Assembly: GCA_004556395.1 (NCBI GenBank)
Contig: SFHK01000004.1
Coordinates: forward strand, 62,001-126,000
DNA: 64,000 nt
Source of the DNA: Clostridiales bacterium
Lineage (GTDB): Bacteria; Bacillota; Clostridia; Christensenellales; Aristaeellaceae
Direction of reading: 5' to 3'
Below, piece by piece: positions 9,540 to 17,479 of the stretch. A model generated the notes under the pieces. The model had not been told where the DNA came from, ran no database searches, and worked only from the letters and a program-made list of their open reading frames with translations. Made by a program: the position numbers and the translations under genes. Within the stretch, counting starts at the first letter, position 1, and each line of letters begins with the position of its first letter.

Positions 9540-9761
9540 CTACTCCTCCATATATTTACGGGCAACCTGAAGATGCTTCCCGACGATATGCAGCTCTATA
9601 TCATCCATCGTCGTCTCCAATACGCTCCCATCTCTCCCGTAAACAGCCGCTTTATCCGGCGCATTCAGATTCAACACGCGAATTTCGTTGTCGCACGGGG
9701 TGAACGCATATCCGTCAATAATTACTTCCGCTTCGTCCGCAATTTTATGAATATCAAGCAT
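9540..9761 (-). CDS. Small protein of unknown family, middle gene of the DUF4160 cluster
   Basis: About 73 residues and acidic. I do not recognise the family. The sequence suggests a compact alpha/beta fold with a KIADEAEVIIDGYAF start, an NEIRVLNL strand and a VLETTMDDIELHIVGKHL segment. Two starts are possible. An ATG at 9761 lies 11 nt from GGAGGT, and an in-frame TTG at 9767 lies 5 nt from the same Shine-Dalgarno. Either start overlaps the end of the upstream gene, implying coupled translation. By position it could be a partner of the DUF4160 protein, but nothing in the sequence proves a toxin-antitoxin role. Confidence 0.7.
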   Translation of the reverse strand: MLDIHKIADEAEVIIDGYAFTPCDNEIRVLNLNAPDKAAVYGRDGSVLETTMDDIELHIVGKHLQVARKYMEE

Positions 9762-10026
9762 GCACAATCCGCACCTCCGTTATGGGATCCAGAAACGTCT
9801 TTGGATCGATATACAAGTCCTCCAGAATCGGAAGCAAATCAATATATTCCTCTTCCGGTTCATGGTTATGGCGGTACTTCGCCATCACTACCAGATACCC
9901 GTGATCCCATTGCTTGACGGCCGTATAGCCTTCCAATGAATAGGGCGCCCGAAAACGAATCGTCTTATCCGCAAAGGAGAAAACACTGAAATTTTCATCC
10001 TTTCCAAGCGTCGCAATGCCGTTCAT
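9754..10026 (-). CDS. Small protein of unknown family, first gene of the DUF4160 cluster
   Basis: 90 residues, with GGAGGT 8 nt before the ATG. No family is recognised. It has many aromatic and acidic residues (FSVFSFADKTIRFRAPYSLEGY, then EPEEEYIDLLPILEDLYID) and no membrane segment or Cys cluster. It has its own promoter and leads the three-gene AT-richer islet. The short overlapping genes and distinct composition resemble small mobile defence or toxin-antitoxin units; this is inference from context only. Confidence 0.7.
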   Translation of the reverse strand: MNGIATLGKDENFSVFSFADKTIRFRAPYSLEGYTAVKQWDHGYLVVMAKYRHNHEPEEEYIDLLPILEDLYIDPKTFLDPITEVRIVHA

Positions 10027-10049
10027 TCCAATTCACCTCCGTCCATTCC

Positions 10050-10078
10050 ATCATAACACATCCGTCTTTCTCTTGCAA
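10050..10078 (-). promoter_or_regulatory. Promoter of the three-gene DUF4160 islet
   Basis: TTGCAA (10078-10073) and TATGAT (10055-10050) on the minus strand are separated by 17 bp and lie 24 nt before the first start codon of the islet. Confidence 0.6.
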
Positions 10079-10106
10079 CAACTTTCCGTGCCATTTGCGC
10101 GGTATG

Positions 10107-10134
10107 GAAAATGCCCCCGCGGTTGCGGGAGCAT
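10107..10134 (-). terminator. Intrinsic terminator after the LTA-synthase-like gene
   Basis: On the minus strand ATGCTCCCGC, an AACC loop and GCGGGGGCAT form a 10-bp stem followed by a short T-run. It lies 16 nt after the stop codon. Confidence 0.75.
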
Positions 10135-10149
10135 CCTTCCATATTTCCG

Positions 10150-12312
10150 TCAGTCGTCGTACTCCACCGGCTTCAGACCCTCGCAGACGGTCTCCGCCGT
10201 GCGGCTGAGCTCGATTCCCTCGTCGGAAACCTGCGCGACTGCCAACAGGCTACCGTCCTCGGGAATGAAGTCGGGCACGATGATCAGCGTATCGTCGACC
10301 GGCACGGTATCATACGCCTTATCGTTCACGTACACGCGGGACGCGTAGGTCAGTCCCTCGCCGTGCACAAACAGGTTTCCGAACCGGTTTTCAAGGCTGG
10401 TTACGCGGATGGGCTTCAGACCCATCGTGAAGCTCTCGTCGTAGGCGTGCTTCGCGCTCTCATACACGTAGCGCTGGCCATACAGCATGTCATACTCCAG
10501 CATTTCCAGATTGCGCAGGTAGTTTTCGCTGCCCATTTCGCGCTGGTGGAAGCGCACCATCACGCCCGTGTCGATCTTCGCCTGCTTGAGCGCATACGCG
10601 CCCAGCTGATAGGCTTCCAGATCGCGGCTCTCGCCGTCCAGCTCGTAGTTCGCCCAGATGACGTAGGGCGTCTTGTACATATCGCCCGTCGTCAGGTCGT
10701 CCTCCGTCAGGCTCAGGCCGGGCAGATGGTCGCCGAAGAACACGATGATCGTCTTCTCGCCGCAGTTTTCAAACGCCTCCACCAGATCGCCGACGAACCG
10801 ATCCGTCTCCACAAGCTGCGAAAGGTAATACTCAAAAATACGCCGTTCGCGCTCGGACTTCGCCCCCTCCACGGTAACCACCGGCTCCATGTCGGCCGGC
10901 AGCGGAATATACGCGCCGTGCGTCTGCATCGTAACGACGTACACAAAGTCGCGCCCCTCGGTCTGGCGCACGGCCTTCAGAATCTCGTCCGTCAGAATGC
11001 TGTCCTTGCACCAGCCCTTGGGATTCAGCTCGAAGCCATTCATGTATTCCTTGGAATGGAAGCGGTTGAAGCCCATGTTCTTGTAAATGGTGTTGCGATA
11101 GTAGAACGAGCCCGTGTAGTTGTGCACGCCCGTGGCCGTATACTTGAGCGCGCGCAGGTCGGTGGCCAGCGTTTCCAGCGCTTCCTTGCGCAGGATGGAA
11201 TAATACGGGAATTCGCCCGCGCCGAAGAAGTCCAGCGAGCAGCCGGTGAGCACCTCAAACTCGGTGTTCGCCGTGCCGCCGGAAACGGTGGGAACGGACA
11301 GATAGCCGCCGATGCAGTTCTCCTGCAGACTGCGGAAGTTGGGAATCGGATCCTCCGACAGCGTAACCGTCTTCACCGTCATCGGGTCGAAGAACGATTC
11401 CAGCTGCACAAACAGGATGTTCGGCCGCTCGCCGTCCTCCTGCTCAAACGCGCCCCCGCGCAGAATCTCGCGAATCGATTCCACTGCGTCGCGGGTATAT
11501 CCCTCCGGCTCGCTGGCGAAATCTCCGGTTCGCACCGACTCGATAAACTCATCAATCGGACCGGACGCGTGCTTTTCTTCCTGTTCATTCACTTTGATAT
11601 CAATATCCAGCGTGCCCGCAATGTCGGCGACCTGCTTCGGCGAATAGTCCGCCGGCTTTTCAATGCCCACATTGAAGAAGCTGTAGCAGAAGCAGTAAGG
11701 AAATCCGTATTTCTTATAGGAGCTGTACAGATCCGGCTTCAGGCTGCGCGAGATGACGCCGCTCGGGCGGGTGAACAGCACGAGCGTATAAATCAGGAAA
11801 ACCATCACGAACAGGCACGCGCGCAAAACGCCGCGCTGCCCCTCCCTGCGGTATCTGGGCGACTTGATCGCCAGCACCACAAGCCCGGCAATCGCGCCCG
11901 CGCCCACGACGAAGATCAGCACGATCTGCCAGATTTTGAAGTACACCGGCATCATCATGATGGCTTCCAGACCCATCTGCAGATCGACCGCCGTCAGCGG
12001 GTAGTTGTTTCGGAAGCCCAGCAGCACGCAGTCGGCTATGCCGAAGGCCAGCCACAGCACGGTGACCAGCGTCGTGCTGAACACCTTTTTGCGGAACAGC
12101 ATCGCAATCGCCAGCGTCACGCTTACGATCGAGCATCCATACAGGAACAGGAGCGGGCTCTTGTACACAAACCGGCACGCGTCCATAAAGCTGCGCCGCG
12201 ACAGAATTTCCAGAACAAACGTCAGCAGAAGCGATTCGCCGATCACAAACAGCGCCGGCGGGATCATCGCCTTTTTGCCCACGCCCTGCCGCATGCTATC
12301 CGTCCGTTTCAT
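10150..12312 (-). CDS. LTA synthase-family phosphoglycerol transferase (membrane sulfatase fold)
   Basis: 720 residues. The N-terminal 190 residues hold about five membrane helices (e.g. PALFVIGESLLLTFVLEIL and IWQIVLIFVVGAGAIAGLV). The extracellular part from about residue 285 is the sulfatase/alkaline-phosphatase-type domain of the LtaS/MdoB family: metal site NILFVQLESFFDP, the nucleophile region SGGTANTEFEVLTG, and the C-terminal metal ligands FFGDHLPG. The family transfers glycerol-phosphate from phosphatidylglycerol to cell-surface polymers. The precise acceptor is unknown. The ATG overlaps the stop of the TrxR-like gene (ATGA) and is preceded by GGAGGAAAG, so the two are coupled. A terminator follows. 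Confidence 0.9.
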   Translation of the reverse strand: MKRTDSMRQGVGKKAMIPPALFVIGESLLLTFVLEILSRRSFMDACRFVYKSPLLFLYGCSIVSVTLAIAMLFRKKVFSTTLVTVLWLAFGIADCVLLGFRNNYPLTAVDLQMGLEAIMMMPVYFKIWQIVLIFVVGAGAIAGLVVLAIKSPRYRREGQRGVLRACLFVMVFLIYTLVLFTRPSGVISRSLKPDLYSSYKKYGFPYCFCYSFFNVGIEKPADYSPKQVADIAGTLDIDIKVNEQEEKHASGPIDEFIESVRTGDFASEPEGYTRDAVESIREILRGGAFEQEDGERPNILFVQLESFFDPMTVKTVTLSEDPIPNFRSLQENCIGGYLSVPTVSGGTANTEFEVLTGCSLDFFGAGEFPYYSILRKEALETLATDLRALKYTATGVHNYTGSFYYRNTIYKNMGFNRFHSKEYMNGFELNPKGWCKDSILTDEILKAVRQTEGRDFVYVVTMQTHGAYIPLPADMEPVVTVEGAKSERERRIFEYYLSQLVETDRFVGDLVEAFENCGEKTIIVFFGDHLPGLSLTEDDLTTGDMYKTPYVIWANYELDGESRDLEAYQLGAYALKQAKIDTGVMVRFHQREMGSENYLRNLEMLEYDMLYGQRYVYESAKHAYDESFTMGLKPIRVTSLENRFGNLFVHGEGLTYASRVYVNDKAYDTVPVDDTLIIVPDFIPEDGSLLAVAQVSDEGIELSRTAETVCEGLKPVEYDD

Positions 12313-13172
12313 TTCTTTCCTCCGTTTTCAGCGGCGGCCACATAAGCGGCCGCGCTTAATCCCGCCGTCGCGCCCTCGCCGACCGCCTTGGCGATCTGGT
12401 ACGGCGCGCCGGTCAGGTCTCCGGCGGCGAATACGCCGGGAAGATTGGTGGCAAACTGCCTGTTCACGACCACGCGCGCGCCCTCGGTTTCAAGCCCCGG
12501 AACGAGCACGCCGGGAAGCATGGCGCTTCTGAGCACAAACGCGCCGTCCGCCGCATAGCTTTCCCCGTCCGTCTCAAGAACGATTCCCCGGTCTTTTTGC
12601 GCAAAGCGCCGGGGCTTCACGCCCTCCACCGTCTTTACGCCCTCCGGCACGCGAACGCCCTTCTTCATCACGATGCACGTAACGTCCGAAAGCTCCGAAA
12701 GATACCGGATTTCCTCTTCCGCGTCCTCGTCGTACGCCAGCGCGAGCACGGGTCTGCCCTTATACAGCCGCCCGTCGCACGTGGCGCAATAGCTCACGCC
12801 GCGGCCCAGCAGCTCAATCTCGCCCTCGATGGGCTTGAACGCGGTCACGCCGGTCGCGAGCACCACGCTCCTGGCTTCCCACATTTCCTCGCCGCTCGTC
12901 AGCGCGTAAAAATCGCCCATCGGATATACGTGATCCACGTATTTCCGCTCCACGGCGATGCCCAGCGCGTCCAGATGCCGATGAAACGCCTCGCCCAGCG
13001 CCGCGCCCCCGATTTCCGGGAAGCCCGGGTAGTTGGCGATTTCCTGCGCGCTTTCCAGCTTGCGGGAAACCTCCGCCGCGCCCAGAAGCACCAGCGAGCG
13101 GTTTCTCTGCCTGACGTTGATGGCCGCGGCGACGCCCGCCGGGCCGGAGCCGATGATTGCGACGTCCAGCAT
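12309..13172 (-). CDS. Thioredoxin reductase-like FAD/NAD(P) oxidoreductase
   Basis: 287 residues from the ATG at 13172 (AAAGGAG upstream). Features of the low-Mr thioredoxin reductase family are clear: N-terminal FAD site IIGSGPAG, redox pair CATC in VSYCATCDGRLYKG, and C-terminal FAD motif GVFAAGDLTGAPYQIAKA. It is somewhat shorter than TrxB (about 310 residues), and the NAD(P)-binding region has no classic GGGxSA motif (PVLALAYDEDAEEE). A flavoprotein disulfide reductase with an unusual or absent pyridine-nucleotide site is therefore likely. A repeat element ends within 13 nt upstream and its TAAAGG end forms part of the Shine-Dalgarno. Confidence 0.88.
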   Translation of the reverse strand: MLDVAIIGSGPAGVAAAINVRQRNRSLVLLGAAEVSRKLESAQEIANYPGFPEIGGAALGEAFHRHLDALGIAVERKYVDHVYPMGDFYALTSGEEMWEARSVVLATGVTAFKPIEGEIELLGRGVSYCATCDGRLYKGRPVLALAYDEDAEEEIRYLSELSDVTCIVMKKGVRVPEGVKTVEGVKPRRFAQKDRGIVLETDGESYAADGAFVLRSAMLPGVLVPGLETEGARVVVNRQFATNLPGVFAAGDLTGAPYQIAKAVGEGATAGLSAAAYVAAAENGGKK

Positions 13173-13184
13173 ATCGAAATCTCC

Positions 13185-13245
13185 TTTAGGCAGCGCCGCA
13201 CAAATGAGGTGGCCGACCGGCGAATTGTGCGGTGACGCCCTAAAA
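13185..13245. repeat. Short palindromic repeat, copy 1 (MITE-like, 61 bp)
   Basis: The element begins TTTAGGCAGCGCCGCACAAA and ends with the inverted TTTTAGGGCGTCACCGCACA, giving imperfect terminal inverted repeats of about 20 bp around a GGTGGCCGACCGGCG palindromic centre. The left end is shared with copy 2 near 20980, and a diverged form occurs in copy 3 near 58930. Copy 1 lacks the 75-bp core of the other two. Confidence 0.75.
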
Positions 13246-13251
13246 CAATTT

Positions 13252-13287
13252 CGGGCGGACATGCTCTTTTTTTCCACATTCCGCCCG
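13252..13287 (-). terminator. Hairpin after the corrinoid-protein gene
   Basis: CGGGCGGA and TCCGCCCG form an 8-bp stem around a 20-nt loop, followed on the minus strand by AAATTGTTTT. It could be a terminator or attenuator between the corrinoid gene and the TrxR-like gene. Confidence 0.45.
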
Positions 13288-13356
13288 ATGGGTGGCCGCG
13301 CGGGAGGCACACGCCTTCCCGTGCCAGACGCCGGTTTTGCACGCGCCTTCGTTATT

Positions 13357-13986
13357 TTACGCAATCAGGCGCTTTGCCAGTTCCGCCGCGGAAGCCGCGT
13401 CGGAGGAGTAGCCGTCCGCGCCGATTTCGTCGGCGTATTCCTGCGTGATGGGCGCGCCGCCGATCATGACCTTCACCTGATCGCGAAGGCCCTCGTCCTT
13501 CAGGCGCTCGATGACCTTGGCCATCATGGGCATCGTGGTGGTCAGAAGCGCGGACATGCCGATGATCTTCGCGCCGCCGCGAACCGCGTCGATAAACATT
13601 TCGGGCTTCACGTCCACACCCAGATCCATCACGGTAAAGCCGCTGCCCTCAAGCATCATGCCCACGAGGTTCTTGCCGATATCGTGCAAGTCGCCCTCGA
13701 CGGTGCCGATGGCCACGGTTCCCAACGACTGAACGTTCTCCGCCACCAGCAGGGGCTTCAAAATTTCCGTGCCCGTCTTCATCGCGCGTGCCGCGACGAG
13801 AACCTCGGGAACGTACACTTCGCCGTTTTTAAACTGCTCGCCCAGATTCGTCATGCCGACGACCAGACCTTCGTTCAGGATCGTCTCCGCCTTCACGCCT
13901 TCCGCCAGCGCTTCGCGCACCAGCTGGTCTACGACCTTTCTTCTGCCGCCTTCAACCGCGCGGGCAATCTGTGCCATATCAGCCAT
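13357..13986 (-). CDS. Corrinoid (methylcobamide) carrier protein, MtbC/MtmC-like
   Basis: 209 residues from the ATG at 13986 (GGAGGAAAAAAGC upstream; the earlier in-frame ATG at 14013 has no RBS). The N-terminal 85 residues form the helical cap typical of methyltransferase-associated corrinoid proteins (VREALAEGVKAETILNEGL, GEVYVPEVLVAA). The Rossmann B12-binding domain carries the cobalt-ligand motif GDLHDIGKN, then GVDVKPEMFIDAV and the late MIGGAPITQEYADEIGADGY. Such proteins shuttle methyl groups between a substrate-specific methyltransferase and a corrinoid:CoM or :H4folate methyltransferase. Neither partner nor a RamA-type activator is encoded nearby, so the substrate cannot be assigned. 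Confidence 0.92.
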   Translation of the reverse strand: MADMAQIARAVEGGRRKVVDQLVREALAEGVKAETILNEGLVVGMTNLGEQFKNGEVYVPEVLVAARAMKTGTEILKPLLVAENVQSLGTVAIGTVEGDLHDIGKNLVGMMLEGSGFTVMDLGVDVKPEMFIDAVRGGAKIIGMSALLTTTMPMMAKVIERLKDEGLRDQVKVMIGGAPITQEYADEIGADGYSSDAASAAELAKRLIA

Positions 13987-14027
13987 GCTTTTTTCCTCCT
14001 TGTGGATGAGCATATATAGACATTTTC

Positions 14028-14056
14028 ATTTTACCACGAAAGCGCCCGTCTTACAA
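14028..14056 (-). promoter_or_regulatory. Promoter of the corrinoid-protein gene
   Basis: Minus-strand TTGTAA (14056-14051) and TAAAAT (14033-14028), 17-bp spacer, 42 nt upstream of the ATG. Confidence 0.5.
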
Positions 14057-14096
14057 TGCCCGGAATAAATTTTATTGGAACTTTTCAGAAAAGCTC

Positions 14097-14125
14097 TGTT
14101 CAACCGTGATTCAATGTGATATACT
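14097..14125 (+). promoter_or_regulatory. Possible promoter of the Xaa-Pro peptidase/efp operon
   Basis: TATACT at 14120-14125 with a weak TGTTCA at 14097-14102 (17-bp spacer), 34 nt before the peptidase start codon. Confidence 0.35.
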
Positions 14126-14159
14126 TAATCTATATGTACCGGGAAGCGGAGGTTTTGTT

Positions 14160-15212
14160 ATGAATCGCATAGAGGCTCTTCGTTCAAGAGGCATCTCGTG
14201 CGCGCTGTACGACGATCCCATAAACATTCGCTACCTCACCGGCTATACCGGCGAGGGCAGTCTGCTGGTTCTGCCCGACCGCGCCGTGATCATCACCGAT
14301 TTCCGCTATGTCGAGCAGGCGCAGCGCCAGAGTCCGTTCTGCGACCTTGAGCGCGTCGGCGCCGACCGCGGCGCGAACGCAATCATCGCGGAAGCGCTCG
14401 AAAGCGCCGGCATTCACGATTTACCCATCGAGGAAAATATCGTAACCGTCAGCCGCCTGCGCGCCATGGAAAAGGCGCTGCCCGGCGTTCATCTGACGGC
14501 GCTGCCGGAAACCGTGCTTGAAATGCGTACCGTGAAGGACGAGGGCGAGCTCGACTGCATCCGCAAGGCGCTGGCCATCTCCTGTCAGGCGTTCGACGAC
14601 CTGCTGGGCGTAATTCACGCCGGCATGACGGAAAAGCGCGCCTGCGCGGAGCTCAACCATTTCATGAACCTGCGCGGCAGCGAGGGCAACGCGTTCGATA
14701 CCATCGTCGCCTCCGGCGTAAACGGCTCTCTGCCCCACGCCGTGCCCTCCGACAAGGTCATCGAGAAGGGCGATCTTGTCACCTTCGATTTCGGCGCGAA
14801 GTTCGGCGGCTACTGCGCCGACATGACGCGCACCATCGCCGTCGGCGAAATCTCGAGCGAGCTTCACGCGATTTACGACGCGGTTCTCGAAGCGCAGCTC
14901 ACGTCCGAAGCGGCCGTCAAGCCCGGCGCCGTATGCCGTGACATCGACAAAATTGCCCGCGACCAGCTGGAGGCAAAGTACCCCGGCGCGTTCGGGCACA
15001 GTCTGGGTCACGGCGTGGGTCTGTTCATTCATGAGCTGCCCCGCCTGAGCTTCCGCTCGGAAACCATCCTTCAGAAGGGTCATGTGGTCACCGTAGAGCC
15101 CGGCGTTTACGTTCCCGGCGTCGGCGGCTGCCGCATTGAGGATACGGTCATCGTCACCGAAGACGGTTTCGAAAACCCCGTCACGACCCCCAAACAACTG
15201 ATTGTTGTTTGA
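14160..15212 (+). CDS. Xaa-Pro peptidase, M24B metallopeptidase family
   Basis: 350 residues. The start is the ATG after GCGGAGG; an earlier in-frame ATG has no RBS. The N-terminal creatinase-like domain (residues 1-120, DPINIRYLTGYTGEGSL) precedes the pita-bread catalytic domain. Metal ligands are visible: FDFGAKFGGYCADMTRT (two Asp), the His in GHSLGHGVGLFIHE, and Glu residues in VTVEPGVYVPG and GGCRIEDT. The enzyme removes the N-terminal residue ahead of proline in peptides and is cytoplasmic. It lies 37 nt upstream of efp, a very common pairing in Firmicutes. Confidence 0.93.
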   Translation: MNRIEALRSRGISCALYDDPINIRYLTGYTGEGSLLVLPDRAVIITDFRYVEQAQRQSPFCDLERVGADRGANAIIAEALESAGIHDLPIEENIVTVSRLRAMEKALPGVHLTALPETVLEMRTVKDEGELDCIRKALAISCQAFDDLLGVIHAGMTEKRACAELNHFMNLRGSEGNAFDTIVASGVNGSLPHAVPSDKVIEKGDLVTFDFGAKFGGYCADMTRTIAVGEISSELHAIYDAVLEAQLTSEAAVKPGAVCRDIDKIARDQLEAKYPGAFGHSLGHGVGLFIHELPRLSFRSETILQKGHVVTVEPGVYVPGVGGCRIEDTVIVTEDGFENPVTTPKQLIVV

Positions 15213-15249
15213 CCAACGCCCCGATCTTATATTCAGAGGAGGAACCCCC

Positions 15250-15807
15250 ATGGTAACAGCTGGCGATTTCAAAAAAGGCCTTACGGTGGAATGGGATGGC
15301 GGCATCTGGACGATCGTTGACTTCCAGCACGTGAAGCCCGGCAAAGGCGCCGCTTTCGTTCGCACCAAGATTAAAAACATCATCACCGGCGCGGTCGTTG
15401 AGCGCAGCTTCAACCCCACCGATAAGATGCCCAAGGCCATCATCGAAACGAAGGTCATGCAGTATCTTTATAACGACGGCGATCTGTACTACTTTATGGA
15501 CAACGAGACCTTCGAGCAGCTGGCGCTGCCCAAGGAGCAGGTTGAGGACAGCATTCCCTTCATGAAGGAGAACACCGAAGCCACGATCCGCTTCTACAAG
15601 GGCGCTCCGTTCAGCGTGGAAGCTCCGACCTTCGTCGACCTCGAGGTCATCCACACCGAGCCCGGCTTCAAGGGCGACACCGCTTCCAACACCACCAAGC
15701 CCGCCACCGTCGAGACCGGCTTCACCCTGCAGGTGCCGCTGTTCATCGAAATCGGCGACAAGCTCCACATCGACACCCGTACCGGCGAGTACCTCAACCG
15801 CGTGTAA
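15250..15807 (+). CDS. efp: Translation elongation factor P
   Basis: 185 residues, with AGAGGAGG before the ATG; upstream in-frame codons are not supported. All three EF-P domains are present: the KOW-like start (VTAGDFKKGLTVEWDGG) with the modification-loop region HVKPGKGAAFVRTK, the central OB domain and the C-terminal GDTASNTTKPATVETG motif. EF-P binds between the P and E sites and relieves stalling at polyproline. The loop lysine (PGKGA) is the position modified in other species; no modification gene is seen here. A strong terminator follows. Confidence 0.97.
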   Translation: MVTAGDFKKGLTVEWDGGIWTIVDFQHVKPGKGAAFVRTKIKNIITGAVVERSFNPTDKMPKAIIETKVMQYLYNDGDLYYFMDNETFEQLALPKEQVEDSIPFMKENTEATIRFYKGAPFSVEAPTFVDLEVIHTEPGFKGDTASNTTKPATVETGFTLQVPLFIEIGDKLHIDTRTGEYLNRV

Positions 15808-15830
15808 TCGCGTCGCTCACCCGGTTCACA

Positions 15831-15868
15831 AAAGCGGAATCGTCGCCTGCCGACGTTTCCGCTTTTTT
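15831..15868 (+). terminator. Terminator after efp
   Basis: AAAGCGGAATCGTCG and CGACGTTTCCGCTTTTTT form a stem of about 14 bp ending in a six-T run. Confidence 0.88.
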
Positions 15869-15912
15869 CAAAATCTGCGTCCCCGCGGGACGCAGGCACA
15901 GGGAGGAAAAAC

Positions 15913-16449
15913 ATGCGCGATCTCACACAGAAAATCGGTTATCTGAAGGGCCTGCGTGACAGTCTGGGCGCCGACCCGAACGAACCGGCCAACCGAATCA
16001 CCAATCTCATGATCGACGTGCTCGACGGCCTGACCGAGACTGTCGACGAGTTGATCAACGAGCATCAGGAACTGAACGACTACGTCGCTTCCATCGACGA
16101 CGACCTTGCCGACCTCGAATCCCGCAATAAATCCGGCGATTTCCCAGAGGGCGATTTTGACGACGAGGAAGACGCGCCCGCGCCGCATACCCGCGGCCAC
16201 CTGCGCGTTCTCAAGCCCGACGTAAACGAAGACGAGGAGGACGAAGAAGACGACGAAGAGGATGACGAGGATGACGACGATTTCAACCTCGCCGTAAGCC
16301 TCTGCTCCGCCTGCGGCCGCCCGTTTGCCCTGGAAATCTCGGGCTTCGCCCCCTCTCCCCTCTATGAATGCCCGCATTGCGGAAAGCACGTACCCTTCAA
16401 ACTGATCACCCCGCGTACGCTTCCGACGGCGAAGCCCGTCGAGAGCTGA
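15913..16449 (+). CDS. CD1247-like N-terminal domain protein with zinc ribbon
   Basis: 178 residues. Residues 1-75 form an acidic helical/coiled-coil segment (MRDLTQKIGYLKGLRDSLG, LIDVLDGLTETVDELINE type) as in clostridial CD1247-type proteins. A strongly acidic low-complexity stretch of Glu/Asp follows (residues about 95-122). The C-terminus has a zinc ribbon: CSACGRPFALE and CPHCGKHV. The function is unknown. The family appears in sporulating Clostridia near cell-envelope or sporulation genes (recollection). GGGAGG precedes the start, and the gene is flanked by terminators, so it is monocistronic. Confidence 0.8.
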   Translation: MRDLTQKIGYLKGLRDSLGADPNEPANRITNLMIDVLDGLTETVDELINEHQELNDYVASIDDDLADLESRNKSGDFPEGDFDDEEDAPAPHTRGHLRVLKPDVNEDEEDEEDDEEDDEDDDDFNLAVSLCSACGRPFALEISGFAPSPLYECPHCGKHVPFKLITPRTLPTAKPVES

Positions 16450-16462
16450 CGAACCGTTTTTC

Positions 16463-16496
16463 AAAAAAAGGCCGGCATAAACCGGTCTTTTTTTTA
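16463..16496 (+). terminator. Terminator after the CD1247-like gene
   Basis: AAAAAAAGGCCGG, CATAAA loop, CCGGTCTTTTTTTT: a 7-bp GC-rich stem with a T8 tail. The A-run on the other side could make it work on both strands. Confidence 0.88.
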
Positions 16497-16600
16497 TCCT
16501 TTCTCCGTCACCTATGCGGCACTTCGAAGGAGAGCGAGCGACTCCTGCGTGGAGAATTGACGGGACGGGAGCGAACGCCGTTGTATTGCGAAGTCGATTT

Positions 16601-17407
16601 TCAGCGATTCTCCATCACCGCCGCGTGTGCGGCGTCTCTGATGATCGCGAGCTGCTCCTGCGTCGGCATCGTGGACGGAACGGGAACGAACGTCCTTTCG
16701 CCCGTCGCCGGATTCTTGCCGGTGTACTCATACAGCGCGGGCACAAACCGGTTTTCGCGCGCATCGCGCCCCGTGAAGAACTCATACCACGTCAGTCCCG
16801 CCAGCAACCGTCCGGCATACAGCGACAAATGGAAGCCGTCGCGCGTCAGGGGCACGCCGCCGCGCTCGGGATCGAACGCCGCGTTTTCCCGCGCGATTCG
16901 CACCGCCTCGCCCACCGGAATCATCCGCGCGCCAATCGCCTTCGTGCCCTTCCGATAGGCCTCGCTCAGGCAGGCATGCATCTGGAACCGGTTGCGGCCG
17001 TAATTTTCAAAGGCCGGATGCGTGCTGTCAAACTCATAGGCCCACGTTTCGTTCACCACGATTTCCGCCGACGGCGCGAGCGCGCGGGCGTAGTCCGCCA
17101 GCTCCTCAATGAACGGGAAATACGTTTCGGGCTTGCCGCTGAAATGGCTGGCCTGCTGCACGGTCACATAATCCCACTTTTCATCCATCAGCGCCGTGCG
17201 CACCGACGCGCGGCCGATGTTTTCGTTGTTCACGAAGTAATCATACGCCGCTTCCCCGCTCCGGACGTTTTCCATGTGCCGCTCCAGCGAGCAGCCGCCG
17301 ATGTACAGGTTCCCCAGCTCAAACGTCTCCCCGCCCGCGGCGGCCGCCTTGCGCGCCCACGTCTGCGAATCCACGGAGAAGCTGTTTCCGATTGATAAAA
17401 TTTTCAT
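16601..17407 (-). CDS. DUF4886/SGNH-hydrolase-like protein
   Basis: 268 residues from ATG 17407 (AGAGGG upstream). The sequence has an SGNH-hydrolase layout: block I with Gly-Asn-Ser in ILSIGNSFSVDSQTWA, an asparagine-containing segment (NETWAYEFD), and a C-terminal block with Asp and His in LTRDGFHLSLYAGRLLAG. DUF4886 proteins are thought to be carbohydrate esterases or lipases of this fold. No signal peptide is seen, so it is probably cytoplasmic. The substrate cannot be inferred. It is transcribed divergently from cca, separated by 72 nt. Confidence 0.82.
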   Translation of the reverse strand: MKILSIGNSFSVDSQTWARKAAAAGGETFELGNLYIGGCSLERHMENVRSGEAAYDYFVNNENIGRASVRTALMDEKWDYVTVQQASHFSGKPETYFPFIEELADYARALAPSAEIVVNETWAYEFDSTHPAFENYGRNRFQMHACLSEAYRKGTKAIGARMIPVGEAVRIARENAAFDPERGGVPLTRDGFHLSLYAGRLLAGLTWYEFFTGRDARENRFVPALYEYTGKNPATGERTFVPVPSTMPTQEQLAIIRDAAHAAVMENR

Positions 17408-17420
17408 AAGCAACCCTCTC

Positions 17421-17449
17421 TTGACAAAAAAGCTCATCGTCCGTATGAT
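17421..17449 (+). promoter_or_regulatory. Consensus sigma-A promoter of cca
   Basis: TTGACA, 17-bp spacer, TATGAT: one mismatch to consensus, 31 nt before the start codon. Confidence 0.8.
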
Positions 17450-17479
17450 GGTATCAAATGGATACCTGGAGGTACTCTC

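Noticed and set aside
10111..12345. 744-codon plus-strand frame opposite the LTA-synthase-like gene
   Set aside because: His/Arg/Gln-rich translation, no RBS; mirror of a clear membrane enzyme.
13185..13287. CRISPR-like or tRNA-like element in the gap after the corrinoid gene
   Set aside because: The palindromes are a single hairpin and a repeat shared with two other loci; there are no spacers or tRNA features.
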